Source: Micromonospora antibiotica
GTDB taxonomy: Bacteria > Actinomycetota > Actinomycetes > Mycobacteriales > Micromonosporaceae
Assembly: GCF_017599305.1 (NCBI RefSeq)
Contig: NZ_JAGFWR010000027.1
Location: 1 to 64,000, forward strand
Length of the DNA stretch: 64,000 bases
Direction of reading: 5' to 3'
The position numbers and the translations under genes were made by a program. Below are positions 34,779-42,279 of this stretch, one piece after another; within the stretch, counting starts at the first letter, position 1, and every line of letters begins with the position of its first letter. The notes under the pieces are model-generated. The model did no database searches, was not told the origin of the DNA, and saw nothing but the letters and a program-made list of their open reading frames with translations.

Positions 34779-35281
34779 CCATGGCGGGTTTCGGTGAACC
34801 GGGAGTGACCCCGGTGGACGCCACCGGGTTGACGGTCGGGGTGGTGGCCGCGCGTTGGCACGGCGAGCTGACCGACCACATGCTCGACCGGGCGGTGGCC
34901 GCCGCGCAGGCGTGCGGGGCGCGGGTGGTGACGGCCCGGGTGGCCGGCTCGGTGGAGCTGCCGGTGGTGGCGCAGGCCCTGGCCCGGCGTTGCGACGTGG
35001 TGGTGGCCCTGGGCGTGGTGGTGCGCGGTGCGACCGCCCACTTCGACTACGTCTGCCGGTCGGTGACCGACGGGCTGACCCGGGTCGCCCTGGACGAGGG
35101 CAAGCCGGTGGCGCACGGGGTGCTGACCGTGGAGACCCTCGACCAGGCCCGGGACCGGGCCGGGCTGCCCGGTTCCGCCGAGGACAAGGGCTGGTCGGCC
35201 ACCGTCGCCGCCCTCGACGCCGCCCTGGCGATCCGCGACGTCACCACCGCCAACGGCCACCGCGTCGGCTTCGCCCACTGA
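34775..35281 (+). CDS. ribH: 6,7-dimethyl-8-ribityllumazine synthase
   Basis: RibH condenses the butanone phosphate with the pyrimidine to give lumazine, and its family forms icosahedral capsids or pentamers. The 168-residue protein has VAARWHGELTDHMLD near residues 24-38, VAGSVELPVVAQ near 57, and GVVVRGATAHFDYVC near 81-95 with the catalytic His. It is the last gene of the riboflavin operon and is followed by an extended palindrome at 35295-35325. Confidence 0.95.
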   Translation: MTMAGFGEPGVTPVDATGLTVGVVAARWHGELTDHMLDRAVAAAQACGARVVTARVAGSVELPVVAQALARRCDVVVALGVVVRGATAHFDYVCRSVTDGLTRVALDEGKPVAHGVLTVETLDQARDRAGLPGSAEDKGWSATVAALDAALAIRDVTTANGHRVGFAH

Positions 35282-35294
35282 CCACCCGCCCCGC

Positions 35295-35325
35295 CAGGTG
35301 TAGGGAAGGGTCCCTTCCTCACCTG
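35295..35325. repeat. AAGGGNCCCTT palindromic element after ribH
   Basis: The core GGAAGGGTCCCTTCC (35304-35318) is a perfect inverted repeat. Outer arms CAGGTG and CACCTG extend it to 31 bp. It may terminate the rib operon. Related elements occur at 36116-36172. A U tract is absent. Confidence 0.7.
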
Positions 35326-35401
35326 CGGTGCGTCAGCTCTGGCACCCGGGGCAGCACCCTGGCCGGCCGACGAGGAATCTATCGCCATGATTGACTGAGG
35401 C

Positions 35402-36094
35402 ATGGGGAAGATCGAGTTCGCGAAGTTGCCGGGCCTACGGATGGCGTACCGCAGCTGGGGCCCGCCGGCCGGACGACCGTTGGTCGCACTGCATGGCGGC
35501 TCCACGGACGGTCTCATCTGGGCGGGTCTGGCCGCCGCGCTGGGCGACACGGCTCGGCTGTACGCCCCGGACCTGCCCGGCTACGGCAGCACCGATCACA
35601 CCGGCCGGTACGCCCTGACTGCCCTGCGCGATGACGTCCGTGCGCTGCTGGATGCGCTGGCGCTGACCCGGGTGACCCTGGTCGGCCACTCGCTCGGCGC
35701 GGTGCTGGCCTACCAGTTCGCTCATGCGTACCCAGACCGGGTGGCCGCCCTGGTCCTGACCGAGCCGCCACCGCCCGTCCCGCTCGGCTTCCGTCTCCCG
35801 CCCCGACCCGCCGAGCCGCAGCCCTTCGACTGGGCGGTGCGGGAGACGGTGGTCGCAGAGCTGAACGATCCCGACCCGGCGTGGTGGGACCGGCTGGCGC
35901 AGCTCACTGCGGCGACGCTGGTCGTTGCGGGTGGGCCGACCAGCCATCTGCCGCAGGACCAACTCGCCAGGATGGCCGCCCGGCTGCCCGCCGGTGAGTT
36001 GCTCACCATCGACGCGGGACACGCCCCGCACATCCATCGACCGGCCGAGTTCCACGCCGCAGTACGGGCGTTCCTGGACCGCACCCTCGGCTGA
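35402..36094 (+). CDS. Alpha/beta hydrolase
   Basis: The 230-residue protein has the alpha/beta-hydrolase core: oxyanion-hole HGGSTDG near residues 31-37, PDLPGYGSTD near 57, nucleophile elbow VGHSLGAVLAYQFA near 93-106 (Ser near 96), and the catalytic His in DAGHAPHIHRP near 205. It is short for the family because the cap region is small. The substrate cannot be predicted. It lies alone between the rib operon and a convergent ABC importer, flanked by palindromic elements on both sides. Confidence 0.8.
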   Translation: MGKIEFAKLPGLRMAYRSWGPPAGRPLVALHGGSTDGLIWAGLAAALGDTARLYAPDLPGYGSTDHTGRYALTALRDDVRALLDALALTRVTLVGHSLGAVLAYQFAHAYPDRVAALVLTEPPPPVPLGFRLPPRPAEPQPFDWAVRETVVAELNDPDPAWWDRLAQLTAATLVVAGGPTSHLPQDQLARMAARLPAGELLTIDAGHAPHIHRPAEFHAAVRAFLDRTLG

Positions 36095-36115
36095 TCCCGG
36101 GTCCCGCTGTCGCGC

Positions 36116-36172
36116 AGGTCGGGAAGAGCCCCTTCCTGTACGGGATGCGCTGGTAAGGGGGCCCTTCCTTAC
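36116..36172. repeat. Two AAGGGNCCCTT-type palindromes between convergent genes
   Basis: CGGGAAGAGCCCCTTCCTG (about 36120-36138) and GTAAGGGGGCCCTTCCTTAC (36153-36172) are inverted repeats of the same family as 35295-35325. The second contains the TAA stop codon of the reversed ABC ATPase gene. They probably end both transcripts. Confidence 0.7.
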
Positions 36173-36912
36173 AGGCGGCCGGCGTCGATGATCCGCTTGA
36201 GGAACTGGCGGGTCCTTGGGTGGGTCGGCTCGCCGAGCACCTGGGCGGGTGGCCCGGCCTCGACCACCCGGCCGGCGTCGAGGAAACAGACCCGGTCGGC
36301 GACCTCCCGGGCGAAGCCCATCTCGTGGGTGGCCAGCACCATGGTCATCCCGGCGGACTTCAGGTCCCGGATCATCGCCAGCACCTCCCCGACCAGCTCC
36401 GGGTCGAGCGCCGAGGTGACCTCGTCGAGCAGCATCAGCCGGGGCGAGTTGGCCAGCGCCCGGACGATCGCCACCCGCTGCTGCTGGCCGCCGGAGAGCC
36501 GGTCCGGGTAGGCGTCGGCCTTCCCACCCAGGCCCACCCGGTCGAGCAGTTCCCGGGCCTGCGCCTCGGCCTCGGCCCGCTCCCGCCGGTGCACCCGGCG
36601 CGGCGCGAGGGTGACGTTGTCCAGCACGCTCAGGTGCGGAAACAGGTTGTACGACTGGAAGACCATGCCGATGCGCCGGCGGACCCGGTCGGGGTCGACC
36701 CGGGGGTCGGAGATCTCCACGCCGTCCAGCTCGATGGTCCCGTCGTCCAGCTCCTCCAGCAGGTTGACGCAGCGCAGCAGGGTCGACTTGCCCGACCCGG
36801 ACGCGCCGATCAGGGCGACCACCTGGTGGTCCTCGACGGTCAGGTCGAGCCCGTCGAGGACCACCTGACCGCCGAACTCCTTGCGCAGCCCCCGGCAGGT
36901 CAGCACGGGCAT
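36169..36912 (-). CDS. Polar amino acid ABC transporter ATPase (GlnQ-like)
   Basis: This 247-residue ATPase powers a polar amino acid importer. It has Walker A GASGSGKST near residues 36-44, Q-loop VFQSYNLFPHLSVLDNV near 84, the signature LSGGQQQRVAIVRAL near 139, Walker B RLMLLDEVTSALDPEL near 157, and the switch ATHEMGFAREVADR near 194. TSALDPELVGEVL and THEMGFA are typical of the GlnQ/HisP subfamily. It is the last gene of a permease and binding-protein operon, one base after the permease stop. Confidence 0.93.
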   Translation of the reverse strand: MPVLTCRGLRKEFGGQVVLDGLDLTVEDHQVVALIGASGSGKSTLLRCVNLLEELDDGTIELDGVEISDPRVDPDRVRRRIGMVFQSYNLFPHLSVLDNVTLAPRRVHRRERAEAEAQARELLDRVGLGGKADAYPDRLSGGQQQRVAIVRALANSPRLMLLDEVTSALDPELVGEVLAMIRDLKSAGMTMVLATHEMGFAREVADRVCFLDAGRVVEAGPPAQVLGEPTHPRTRQFLKRIIDAGRL

Positions 36913-36913
36913 C

Positions 36914-37792
36914 TCAGCCTCCGGACTGGCGTCGGGCCGAGCGCAGCGTCACCCAGTCGGTGACCGCGATCAGCGGGATGGCGAGCAGCACGAACAGCAC
37001 CCCGGCCAGGATGTAGGGGGTGTAGTTGAAGGTCTGCGCGGTGGCGATCTGGGCCGCCCGGACGGCGTCGATCGGGCCGGCCAGGGAGACCAGGCCGACG
37101 TCCTTCTGCAACGCCACCACGTCGTTGAGCAGCGGCGGCGCGACCCGTCGGACGGCCTGCGGCAGCACCACGTGCCGCATGGTCTGCCGGTAGGTCAGGC
37201 CCAGCGAGCGGGCCGCCGCGAGCTGGCTCGGGTGGATCGACTCGATGCCGGCCCGGAACACCTCCGCCAGGTAGCCGCCGTAGGTGAGCACCAGCGCCAG
37301 CCCGCCGAGCACCAGCACCGGGGGCATCCCCTGCAACCGCAGGCCGGGCACGCCGAGGGTGAGCACGTACAGCACGATGATCAGCGGCAGACCCCGGAAG
37401 GTGTACGTGTAGCCCGCGGCGAGCGCACGGACCGGGAAGAAGACCGGCCCGCGCAGGGTCCGCAGCAGCGCGATCAGCAGGCCGAGCAGCAGCGCCCCGA
37501 CGGCGCAGCAGGCCAGCAGCCGGACGTTGAGCCACAGCCCGGCGAGCACGTCCGGCAGGGCGTCCCGGGCGATCTGCGGGTCCAGGAACGAGCGGCGGAC
37601 CCGGTCCCAGCCGGGCGCGCCGGTGACCGCGACGACCAGCAGCGTGCCGAGCACCGCCGTGGAGGCGGCGGCGACCAGCACGCTGCGGGTCGTCTGCCGA
37701 CGCCGGTACGCGGCCCGCTGCCGCTGCGCCGTCGACGCGACGTGTCGCCGGGGCGAGGCCGGGCTGTCGTGGTGTGGTGACACCCGGCTCAC
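36914..37792 (-). CDS. Polar amino acid ABC transporter permease
   Basis: The 292-residue protein has a basic N-terminal tail, a first helix near residues 35-55, and the core of HisM/GlnP-type permeases. The EAA loop is HPSQLAAARSLGLTYRQTMR near 190-209, followed by VVLPQAVRRVAPPLLND. About five to six transmembrane helices are seen. GTG 37792 is preferred because it overlaps the stop of the binding-protein gene (GTGA), which implies coupling; an upstream ATG at 37828 would overlap that gene by 40 nt. Confidence 0.88.
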   Translation of the reverse strand: MSRVSPHHDSPASPRRHVASTAQRQRAAYRRRQTTRSVLVAAASTAVLGTLLVVAVTGAPGWDRVRRSFLDPQIARDALPDVLAGLWLNVRLLACCAVGALLLGLLIALLRTLRGPVFFPVRALAAGYTYTFRGLPLIIVLYVLTLGVPGLRLQGMPPVLVLGGLALVLTYGGYLAEVFRAGIESIHPSQLAAARSLGLTYRQTMRHVVLPQAVRRVAPPLLNDVVALQKDVGLVSLAGPIDAVRAAQIATAQTFNYTPYILAGVLFVLLAIPLIAVTDWVTLRSARRQSGG

Positions 37793-38658
37793 TGGAGTTC
37801 GGTCGCCCCCGCCACCTGGGCGAGCCACTTCTGCTCCAGTTGCTTGAGCGTGCCGTCCCCGGAGAGCTCACCGACGGTCTTGCTGACGCACAGGGTGATC
37901 GGGGAGTCCTTGTCCAGCAGCAGCCCGAACGCCTCCGGCGCACCCACCTGCGGCAGTTGGCCGACGATGGTGGCTTCGGGCAGCTCCGACCCGGTGATAT
38001 AGAACGCGGTCGGCAGGTCGACCACCAGACCGTCGAGCTGACCGTTCTGCAGGGCCTTCTTGGCGTCGTCGTTGCTGTTGTAGACCTGCGGCTTCACCGT
38101 CGGCTTGATCAGCGCGGTGATCGCCTGGTAGCTGGTGGTGCCCACCTGGGCGCCGAGCTTGGCGTTCTTGAGGTCCGCCACCGACTTCTTCCCGGCGATC
38201 TTCGAGGACTTGAGCGCGATGACCGTCTGCCGCACCAGGTAGTACGGGGCGGAGAAGTCGACCGCCTGCTTGCGCTCCTCGGTGATGGAGAACTGGTTGA
38301 TGTCGAAGTCGAAGGTCTTCGGGCCGGGGGCGATGGCGGTGTCGAACTTGACCCGGGTCCAGGTGACGTCCCCCCGGGCGTAGCCGAGCTTCTCCGCCAC
38401 CGCGTACGCGACGGCGGCCTCGAAGCCCTCGCCGGTGTCCGGTTTGTTGCCCTTGAACCATGGTTCGTACGCGGGTTCGTCGGTGGCGACGGTGAGCTTG
38501 CCCGGCGTCCGGGTCTTCAGGCTGTCCTTGGCGCAGGTGGCCGCCGTGGGGACGGCGTCGGGGGTGGGGGTCACTTCCTGGGGTGCGCATCCGGCCACCG
38601 CGACGAGCAGAACGGCGGCGGTGGCGGCGGCGCGGGCACGTGAGCTACTGCTGACCAT
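37789..38658 (-). CDS. Amino acid ABC transporter substrate-binding lipoprotein
   Basis: The 289-residue protein has a lipoprotein signal with lipobox VAGC (Cys near 24) and the bacterial extracellular solute-binding family 3 fold: LTVATDEPAYEPWF near residue 55, GFEAAVAYAVAEKLG near 78, DFDINQFSITEERKQAVDFS near 117, and KLGAQVGTTSYQAI near 168. These fit binding proteins for polar amino acids. It is the first gene of the importer operon. The exact amino acid is not predictable from sequence. Confidence 0.9.
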   Translation of the reverse strand: MVSSSSRARAAATAAVLLVAVAGCAPQEVTPTPDAVPTAATCAKDSLKTRTPGKLTVATDEPAYEPWFKGNKPDTGEGFEAAVAYAVAEKLGYARGDVTWTRVKFDTAIAPGPKTFDFDINQFSITEERKQAVDFSAPYYLVRQTVIALKSSKIAGKKSVADLKNAKLGAQVGTTSYQAITALIKPTVKPQVYNSNDDAKKALQNGQLDGLVVDLPTAFYITGSELPEATIVGQLPQVGAPEAFGLLLDKDSPITLCVSKTVGELSGDGTLKQLEQKWLAQVAGATELQ

Positions 38659-38896
38659 GGCCGCCAGGATAGAGAAGAGCGCCGATCCCTCGAAGGGTGT
38701 CCCATCAGGTAGATGAGAGATCGATGTCCAAACGTGTCCGGTCCGTTGCCGGGGTGCCGTCCGGTCGTCCCGGCTGGGCCGGCACGCCACCGGGCCGGCG
38801 GGCGCGTCCCAGCCTGCGGGAACCCGGCGTGGCCGGACGACTCGGCCGGACCCCGGAGCGCACGGCGTCGGGGGGCGGCTGGAAGAATCCGGTCCC

Positions 38897-39160
38897 GTGA
38901 AGACGTTCGAGGAGTTGTTCGCCGAGCTCCAGGCCAAGGCCGCCGCCGGCACGCCGGGCTCGGGCACGGTCGCCGCCCTGTCCAAGGGGGTGCACTTCGT
39001 CGGCAAGAAGGTCGTCGAGGAGGCGGCCGAGTCGTGGATGGCCGCCGAGCACGAGGGGCCGGAACGCACCGCCGAGGAGATCTCGCAACTGCTCTACCAG
39101 GTGCAGGTGCTGATGCTGGCCAGCGGTCTGGAGCTGAAGGACGTCTACCGACATCTGTGA
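38897..39160 (+). CDS. hisE: Phosphoribosyl-ATP pyrophosphatase
   Basis: HisE hydrolyses phosphoribosyl-ATP to phosphoribosyl-AMP, step two of histidine synthesis. The 87-residue all-helical MazG-like protein has GKKVVEEAAESWMAAEHEG near residues 35-53 and EEISQLLYQVQVLMLASG near 60, which provide the metal-binding acidic residues. GTG 38897 begins the conserved KTFEELFAEL. No Shine-Dalgarno is seen, and an AAGAAT box 7 nt upstream suggests a leaderless start. hisG follows after 46 nt. Confidence 0.94.
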   Translation: MKTFEELFAELQAKAAAGTPGSGTVAALSKGVHFVGKKVVEEAAESWMAAEHEGPERTAEEISQLLYQVQVLMLASGLELKDVYRHL

Positions 39161-39206
39161 GTGCGCCCGCGTCGTTGATCTGATCCGATCGAAGGAGCAC
39201 TCCGTC

Positions 39207-40052
39207 ATGCTGCGTGTCGCCGTACCCAACAAGGGCGCCCTGGCCGAGAAGGCCGCCCAGATGCTGCGCGAGGCGGGCTACCGCCAGCGCACCGACCCCA
39301 AGGACCTGGTCTGCCCGGACGAGGCCAACGACATCGAGTTCTTCTACCTGCGCCCGAAGGACATCGCCACCTACGTCGGCTCGGGTGACCTCGACGTCGG
39401 GATCACCGGCCGGGACCTGCTGATCGACTCCGGCGCCCCCGCCGAGGAGGTGGTCGACCTGGCCTTCGGCCGGGCCACCTTCCGCTTCGCCGCCCGCCCC
39501 CAGGACGTCGGTGACGTGCAGGAGTTGGGCGGGCACCGGATCGCCACCGCGTACCCGGGGCTGGTCGAGCGCTACCTGGCCGACCTGGGCGTCAAGGCCG
39601 ACGTGATCCGGCTCGACGGCGCGGTGGAGAACGCCATCCGGCTCGGGGTCGCCGACGTCGTCGCCGACGTGGTGGAGACCGGCGCGACGCTGCGCCAGGC
39701 CGGGCTGGTGGTCTTCGGGGACCCGCTGCTGCGCTCCTCGGCGGTGCTGGTCCGCCGGGCCGGTGCGCCGGCCCACCCGCAGGCGGAGCAGTTGCTGCGT
39801 CGCCTGCACGGGGTGCTGGTGGCCCGCCGGTACGTGATGCTCGCCTACGACGTGCCGGCCGGTCTGCTCGACCGGGCCAGCGCCCTCACCCCGGGCATCG
39901 AGTCGCCGACGGTCTCCCCGCTGCACCGGGAGGGCTGGGTCGCCGTGCAGGCGATGGTGCTCCGCGACGACGTGCACCGGATCATGGACGAGCTGTACGA
40001 GTTGGGCGCCCGCGCCATCCTGGTCACCAACATCCACGCCTGCCGCCTCTGA
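39207..40052 (+). CDS. hisG: ATP phosphoribosyltransferase, long form
   Basis: HisG joins ATP and PRPP, the first and feedback-controlled step of histidine synthesis. The 281-residue length means the long form, with its own C-terminal regulatory ACT-like domain (about 210-281), so no HisZ is needed. Motifs: RVAVPNKGALAEKA at 3-16, DVGITGRDLLIDSG near 62-75, and the PRPP loop VADVVADVVETGATLRQAGL near 150-169. GAAGGAG lies about 8 nt before the ATG. The order hisE-hisG is usual in actinobacteria. Confidence 0.96.
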   Translation: MLRVAVPNKGALAEKAAQMLREAGYRQRTDPKDLVCPDEANDIEFFYLRPKDIATYVGSGDLDVGITGRDLLIDSGAPAEEVVDLAFGRATFRFAARPQDVGDVQELGGHRIATAYPGLVERYLADLGVKADVIRLDGAVENAIRLGVADVVADVVETGATLRQAGLVVFGDPLLRSSAVLVRRAGAPAHPQAEQLLRRLHGVLVARRYVMLAYDVPAGLLDRASALTPGIESPTVSPLHREGWVAVQAMVLRDDVHRIMDELYELGARAILVTNIHACRL

Positions 40053-40096
40053 TCCCGCCACCGGGTGGCGGCGCGGGGGTGGGCTGCGGCGGGTGG

Positions 40097-40109
40097 CAGA
40101 CTGGAGCGG
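40097..40109 (+). promoter_or_regulatory. Leaderless promoter of the PH-like gene (-10 CAGACT)
   Basis: CAGACT at 40097-40102 lies 6 nt before GTG 40109, with no Shine-Dalgarno, so a leaderless start is likely. A 7-bp hairpin (40055-40071) between this box and hisG may end hisG transcription. Confidence 0.45.
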
Positions 40110-40582
40110 TGAGCGACACCGAGTTGATCCGCCTGAAGCCGCGCCGTATCCGGGTCGTCTGTTGGGCCTCGGCGATCGCCCTGCTGGTGGTCTTCAGCCT
40201 GGTGGCCACCTCGTTGACCGGGGCGACCGGCGAGGGCTACGGCACCTTTCAGCGCGGTGACCAGTTCGCCATGATCGGCCTCGGGGTGTTCGGCGCGCTG
40301 GGCATCCTGCTGTTCACCCGGCCCCGGGTCGAGGCGGACGCCCGGGGGGTGCGGGTGCGCAACATCCTCGGCTCGTACGAGTTGCCCTGGGAGGTGGTGC
40401 GGGGGGTGCGCTTCGACCGGGGTGCGCCGTGGGCCAGCCTGGAGCTGCACGACGACGACCTGCTGCCGATGGTGGCGCTCCAGGCCGCCGACAAGGAGAT
40501 CGCGGTCGACGGGGTGCGCGCGTTGCGCCGGTTGCACCAGGCCCACCTGGCCCGCCTGGGCGGCGCCCCGACCCGGGGCTGA
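40109..40582 (+). CDS. Membrane protein with PH-like domain
   Basis: The 157-residue protein has two transmembrane helices (about residues 15-37 and 57-75) followed by a short PH-like domain of the actinobacterial DUF/PH_6 kind (RPRVEADARGVRVRNILGSY, LPWEVVRGVRFDRG, ASLELHDDD). The pattern of a beta-rich domain after two helices is common next to his genes in actinobacteria. No enzymatic residues are seen. The function is unknown. Confidence 0.7.
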   Translation: MSDTELIRLKPRRIRVVCWASAIALLVVFSLVATSLTGATGEGYGTFQRGDQFAMIGLGVFGALGILLFTRPRVEADARGVRVRNILGSYELPWEVVRGVRFDRGAPWASLELHDDDLLPMVALQAADKEIAVDGVRALRRLHQAHLARLGGAPTRG

Positions 40583-40616
40583 GGATTTTCCACCCCCACT
40601 GACCTGCGGGCCCGGT

Positions 40617-40646
40617 TTGGGGATGGCTGGGGCGGGGGTGTAGTGT
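40617..40646 (+). promoter_or_regulatory. Promoter of the infC operon
   Basis: TTGGGG (40617-40622), an 18-nt spacer, and TAGTGT (40641-40646) fit a housekeeping promoter. The resulting leader to the infC start is about 260 nt and holds several hairpins. Confidence 0.55.
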
Positions 40647-40734
40647 TTCGGAGTCGACCAGACTGCCTCCGCCTCCGGCGGTCAGGCGGTCCCGAAGCGG
40701 AGCGCCTGCTCCCACCCGAGTCGCCCCAGTCGGT

Positions 40735-40845
40735 GGCCGGGTCCGGTCACCGGTTCCGGGCATGTCCCGGTGCCGGATGCGCGATCATGTGATCGTGCCG
40801 ACCGGTCGAGCGGGCCCTGGCATGTGCCGGGGCCTTCTGCTTTCC
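40735..40845 (+). promoter_or_regulatory. infC leader with attenuator-like hairpin
   Basis: The 328-bp gap 40583-40910 holds a structured leader. A hairpin of 9 bp (40813-40821 with 40826-40834, loop ATGT) is followed by TTCTGCTTT (40835-40843), resembling an intrinsic terminator. A related stem with CCGGGCATGTCCCGG lies just upstream, and CGATCATGTGATCG (about 40782-40795) can also fold. Ribosomal protein L20 controls this operon in other bacteria by leader binding; a similar attenuation mechanism is inferred here. Confidence 0.55.
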
Positions 40846-40910
40846 GAGTCGTCCCCACCCGGGGGCCGCGCGGAGTCGGCCACACAGCAGACTCGACTCG
40901 AGGAGGCCCC

Positions 40911-41579
40911 ATCAGCGTCGAACCACGCGTGAACGAGCAGATCCGGGCACGTGAGGTCCGACTGGTCGGCCCTGAGGGTGAGCAGGTGGGCATCGTCCCG
41001 CTGGAGCGCGCCCTGCAGCTGGCCGCGGACGTCGACCTGGACCTGGTCGAGGTTGCGCCGATGGCGCGCCCGCCGGTGTGCAAGCTCATGGACTTCGGCA
41101 AGTTCAAGTACGAGAGCGCACTCAAGGCGCGCGAAGCGCGGCGTAACCAGCAGCAGACCGTCATCAAGGAGATGAAGCTCCGGCCGAAGATCGACCCGCA
41201 CGACTACGAGACCAAGAAGGGTCACGTGGTGCGGTTCCTCAAGGCGGGCGACAAGGTCAAGGTGACGATCATGTTCCGTGGTCGGGAGCAGAGCCGCCCG
41301 GAGCTGGGTTACCGGCTCCTGCGCCGGCTCGAGTCCGAGATCACGGACCTGGGATACGTCGAGGCCGCTCCGAAGCAGGACGGTCGGAACATGATCATGG
41401 TCCTCGCGCCGCACCGGGCCGTGAAGGCCTCCGCGGTCGCCGCCACGGCGTCCCGCACCGGCCCCCGGGACCGGACCGCGGACGAGTCCGCGTCGCCGGC
41501 AGACGGCGAGGCCCCGGCGGCCGGCGAGACCGCAGCAGCCGGCGAGACCGGCCCGACCGCTGACACCAGCGGCCAGTAA
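40911..41579 (+). CDS. infC: Translation initiation factor IF-3, AUC start codon
   Basis: IF-3 binds the 30S subunit and rejects wrong start codons. The 222-residue protein has the N-domain (VNEQIRAREVRLVGPEGEQVG), the linker, and the C-domain (MKLRPKIDPHDYETKKGHVVRFL and DKVKVTIMFRGREQSRPELG). A low-complexity Ala/Gly/Glu tail of about 40 residues follows. There is no ATG/GTG/TTG at the conserved N-terminus. AGGAGG (40901-40906) is followed after 4 nt by ATC 40911, which starts ISVEPRVNEQ. infC is known to use AUU/AUC starts so that IF-3 represses its own translation. Confidence 0.93.
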   Translation: MSVEPRVNEQIRAREVRLVGPEGEQVGIVPLERALQLAADVDLDLVEVAPMARPPVCKLMDFGKFKYESALKAREARRNQQQTVIKEMKLRPKIDPHDYETKKGHVVRFLKAGDKVKVTIMFRGREQSRPELGYRLLRRLESEITDLGYVEAAPKQDGRNMIMVLAPHRAVKASAVAATASRTGPRDRTADESASPADGEAPAAGETAAAGETGPTADTSGQ

Positions 41580-41598
41580 CAGGGAGAAGACGTTCCAC

Positions 41599-41793
41599 AT
41601 GCCGAAGATGAAGAGCCACACGGGTATGGGCAAGCGGGTCAAGGTGACCGGCAAGGGCAAGATCGTCGCCCAGCAGGCCGGCCTTCGCCACAACCTGGAG
41701 AAGAAGCCGTCCACCCAGACCCGGCGGCTGACCGGCACGGTCGAGCTGGCCAAGTCCGACGTCAAGCGCATCAAGAAGCTGCTCGGCCGCTGA
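41599..41793 (+). CDS. rpmI: 50S ribosomal protein L35
   Basis: L35 is a small basic protein of the large ribosomal subunit. The 64-residue sequence begins PKMKSHTGMGKRVKVTGKGKI, the family signature, and ends with a lysine-rich helix (KSDVKRIKKLLGR). It lies 19 nt after infC and 32 nt before rplT in the universal infC-rpmI-rplT order, and shares the infC leader control. Confidence 0.98.
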   Translation: MPKMKSHTGMGKRVKVTGKGKIVAQQAGLRHNLEKKPSTQTRRLTGTVELAKSDVKRIKKLLGR

Positions 41794-41825
41794 CGCGCGC
41801 CACCTTTACCTAACAAGGAGTTGAG

Positions 41826-42218
41826 ATGGCACGCGTCAAGCGGGCTGTGAACGCCCAGAAGAAGCGTCGTACCCTGCTGGAGACCGCGAGTGGTTACCGC
41901 GGTCAGCGCTCCCGGCTGTACCGCAAGGCCAAGGAGCAGGTGCTGCACTCGATGCAGTACGCCTACCGGGACCGTCGTGACCGCAAGGGCGACTTCCGGC
42001 AGCTCTGGATCCAGCGCATCAACGCTGGCGCCCGGGCCAACGGCATGACCTACAACCGGCTCATCCAGGGCCTGCGCCTGGCCGGCATCGAGGTCGACCG
42101 CAAGATCCTGGCCGACCTGGCCGTCCACGACGCCGCGGCGTTCGCCGCGATCGTCGAGCTGGCCCGGGCCGCCGTGACGGCCGAGGGCACCGGTGGCGCC
42201 GCGGCCCAGGCCGCCTGA
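41826..42218 (+). CDS. rplT: 50S ribosomal protein L20
   Basis: L20 is needed for early 50S assembly and, in several bacteria, represses its own operon by binding leader RNA. The 130-residue protein has ARVKRAVNAQKKRRTLLETA, the basic N-terminal extension, then RQLWIQRINAGARANGMTYN near 58-77 and AGIEVDRKILADLAVHD. The C-terminus has an Ala-rich extension. AAGGAG is seen before the ATG. Confidence 0.98.
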   Translation: MARVKRAVNAQKKRRTLLETASGYRGQRSRLYRKAKEQVLHSMQYAYRDRRDRKGDFRQLWIQRINAGARANGMTYNRLIQGLRLAGIEVDRKILADLAVHDAAAFAAIVELARAAVTAEGTGGAAAQAA

Positions 42219-42237
42219 CCCACCCCGGCAGCAGATC

Positions 42238-42279
42238 GAGGCGTCTCCCATGCAGTCACCAGCGCGCGGGAGGCGCCTC
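42238..42279 (+). promoter_or_regulatory. Hairpin presenting the methyltransferase start codon in its loop
   Basis: GAGGCGTCTCCC (42238-42249) pairs with GGGAGGCGCCTC (42268-42279) over 12 positions, 11 of them Watson-Crick. The loop begins exactly with the ATG at 42250, and the only purine-rich ribosome site (GAGG) lies in the 5' arm. It could lower translation of the methyltransferase or act as a terminator after rplT. Confidence 0.5.
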
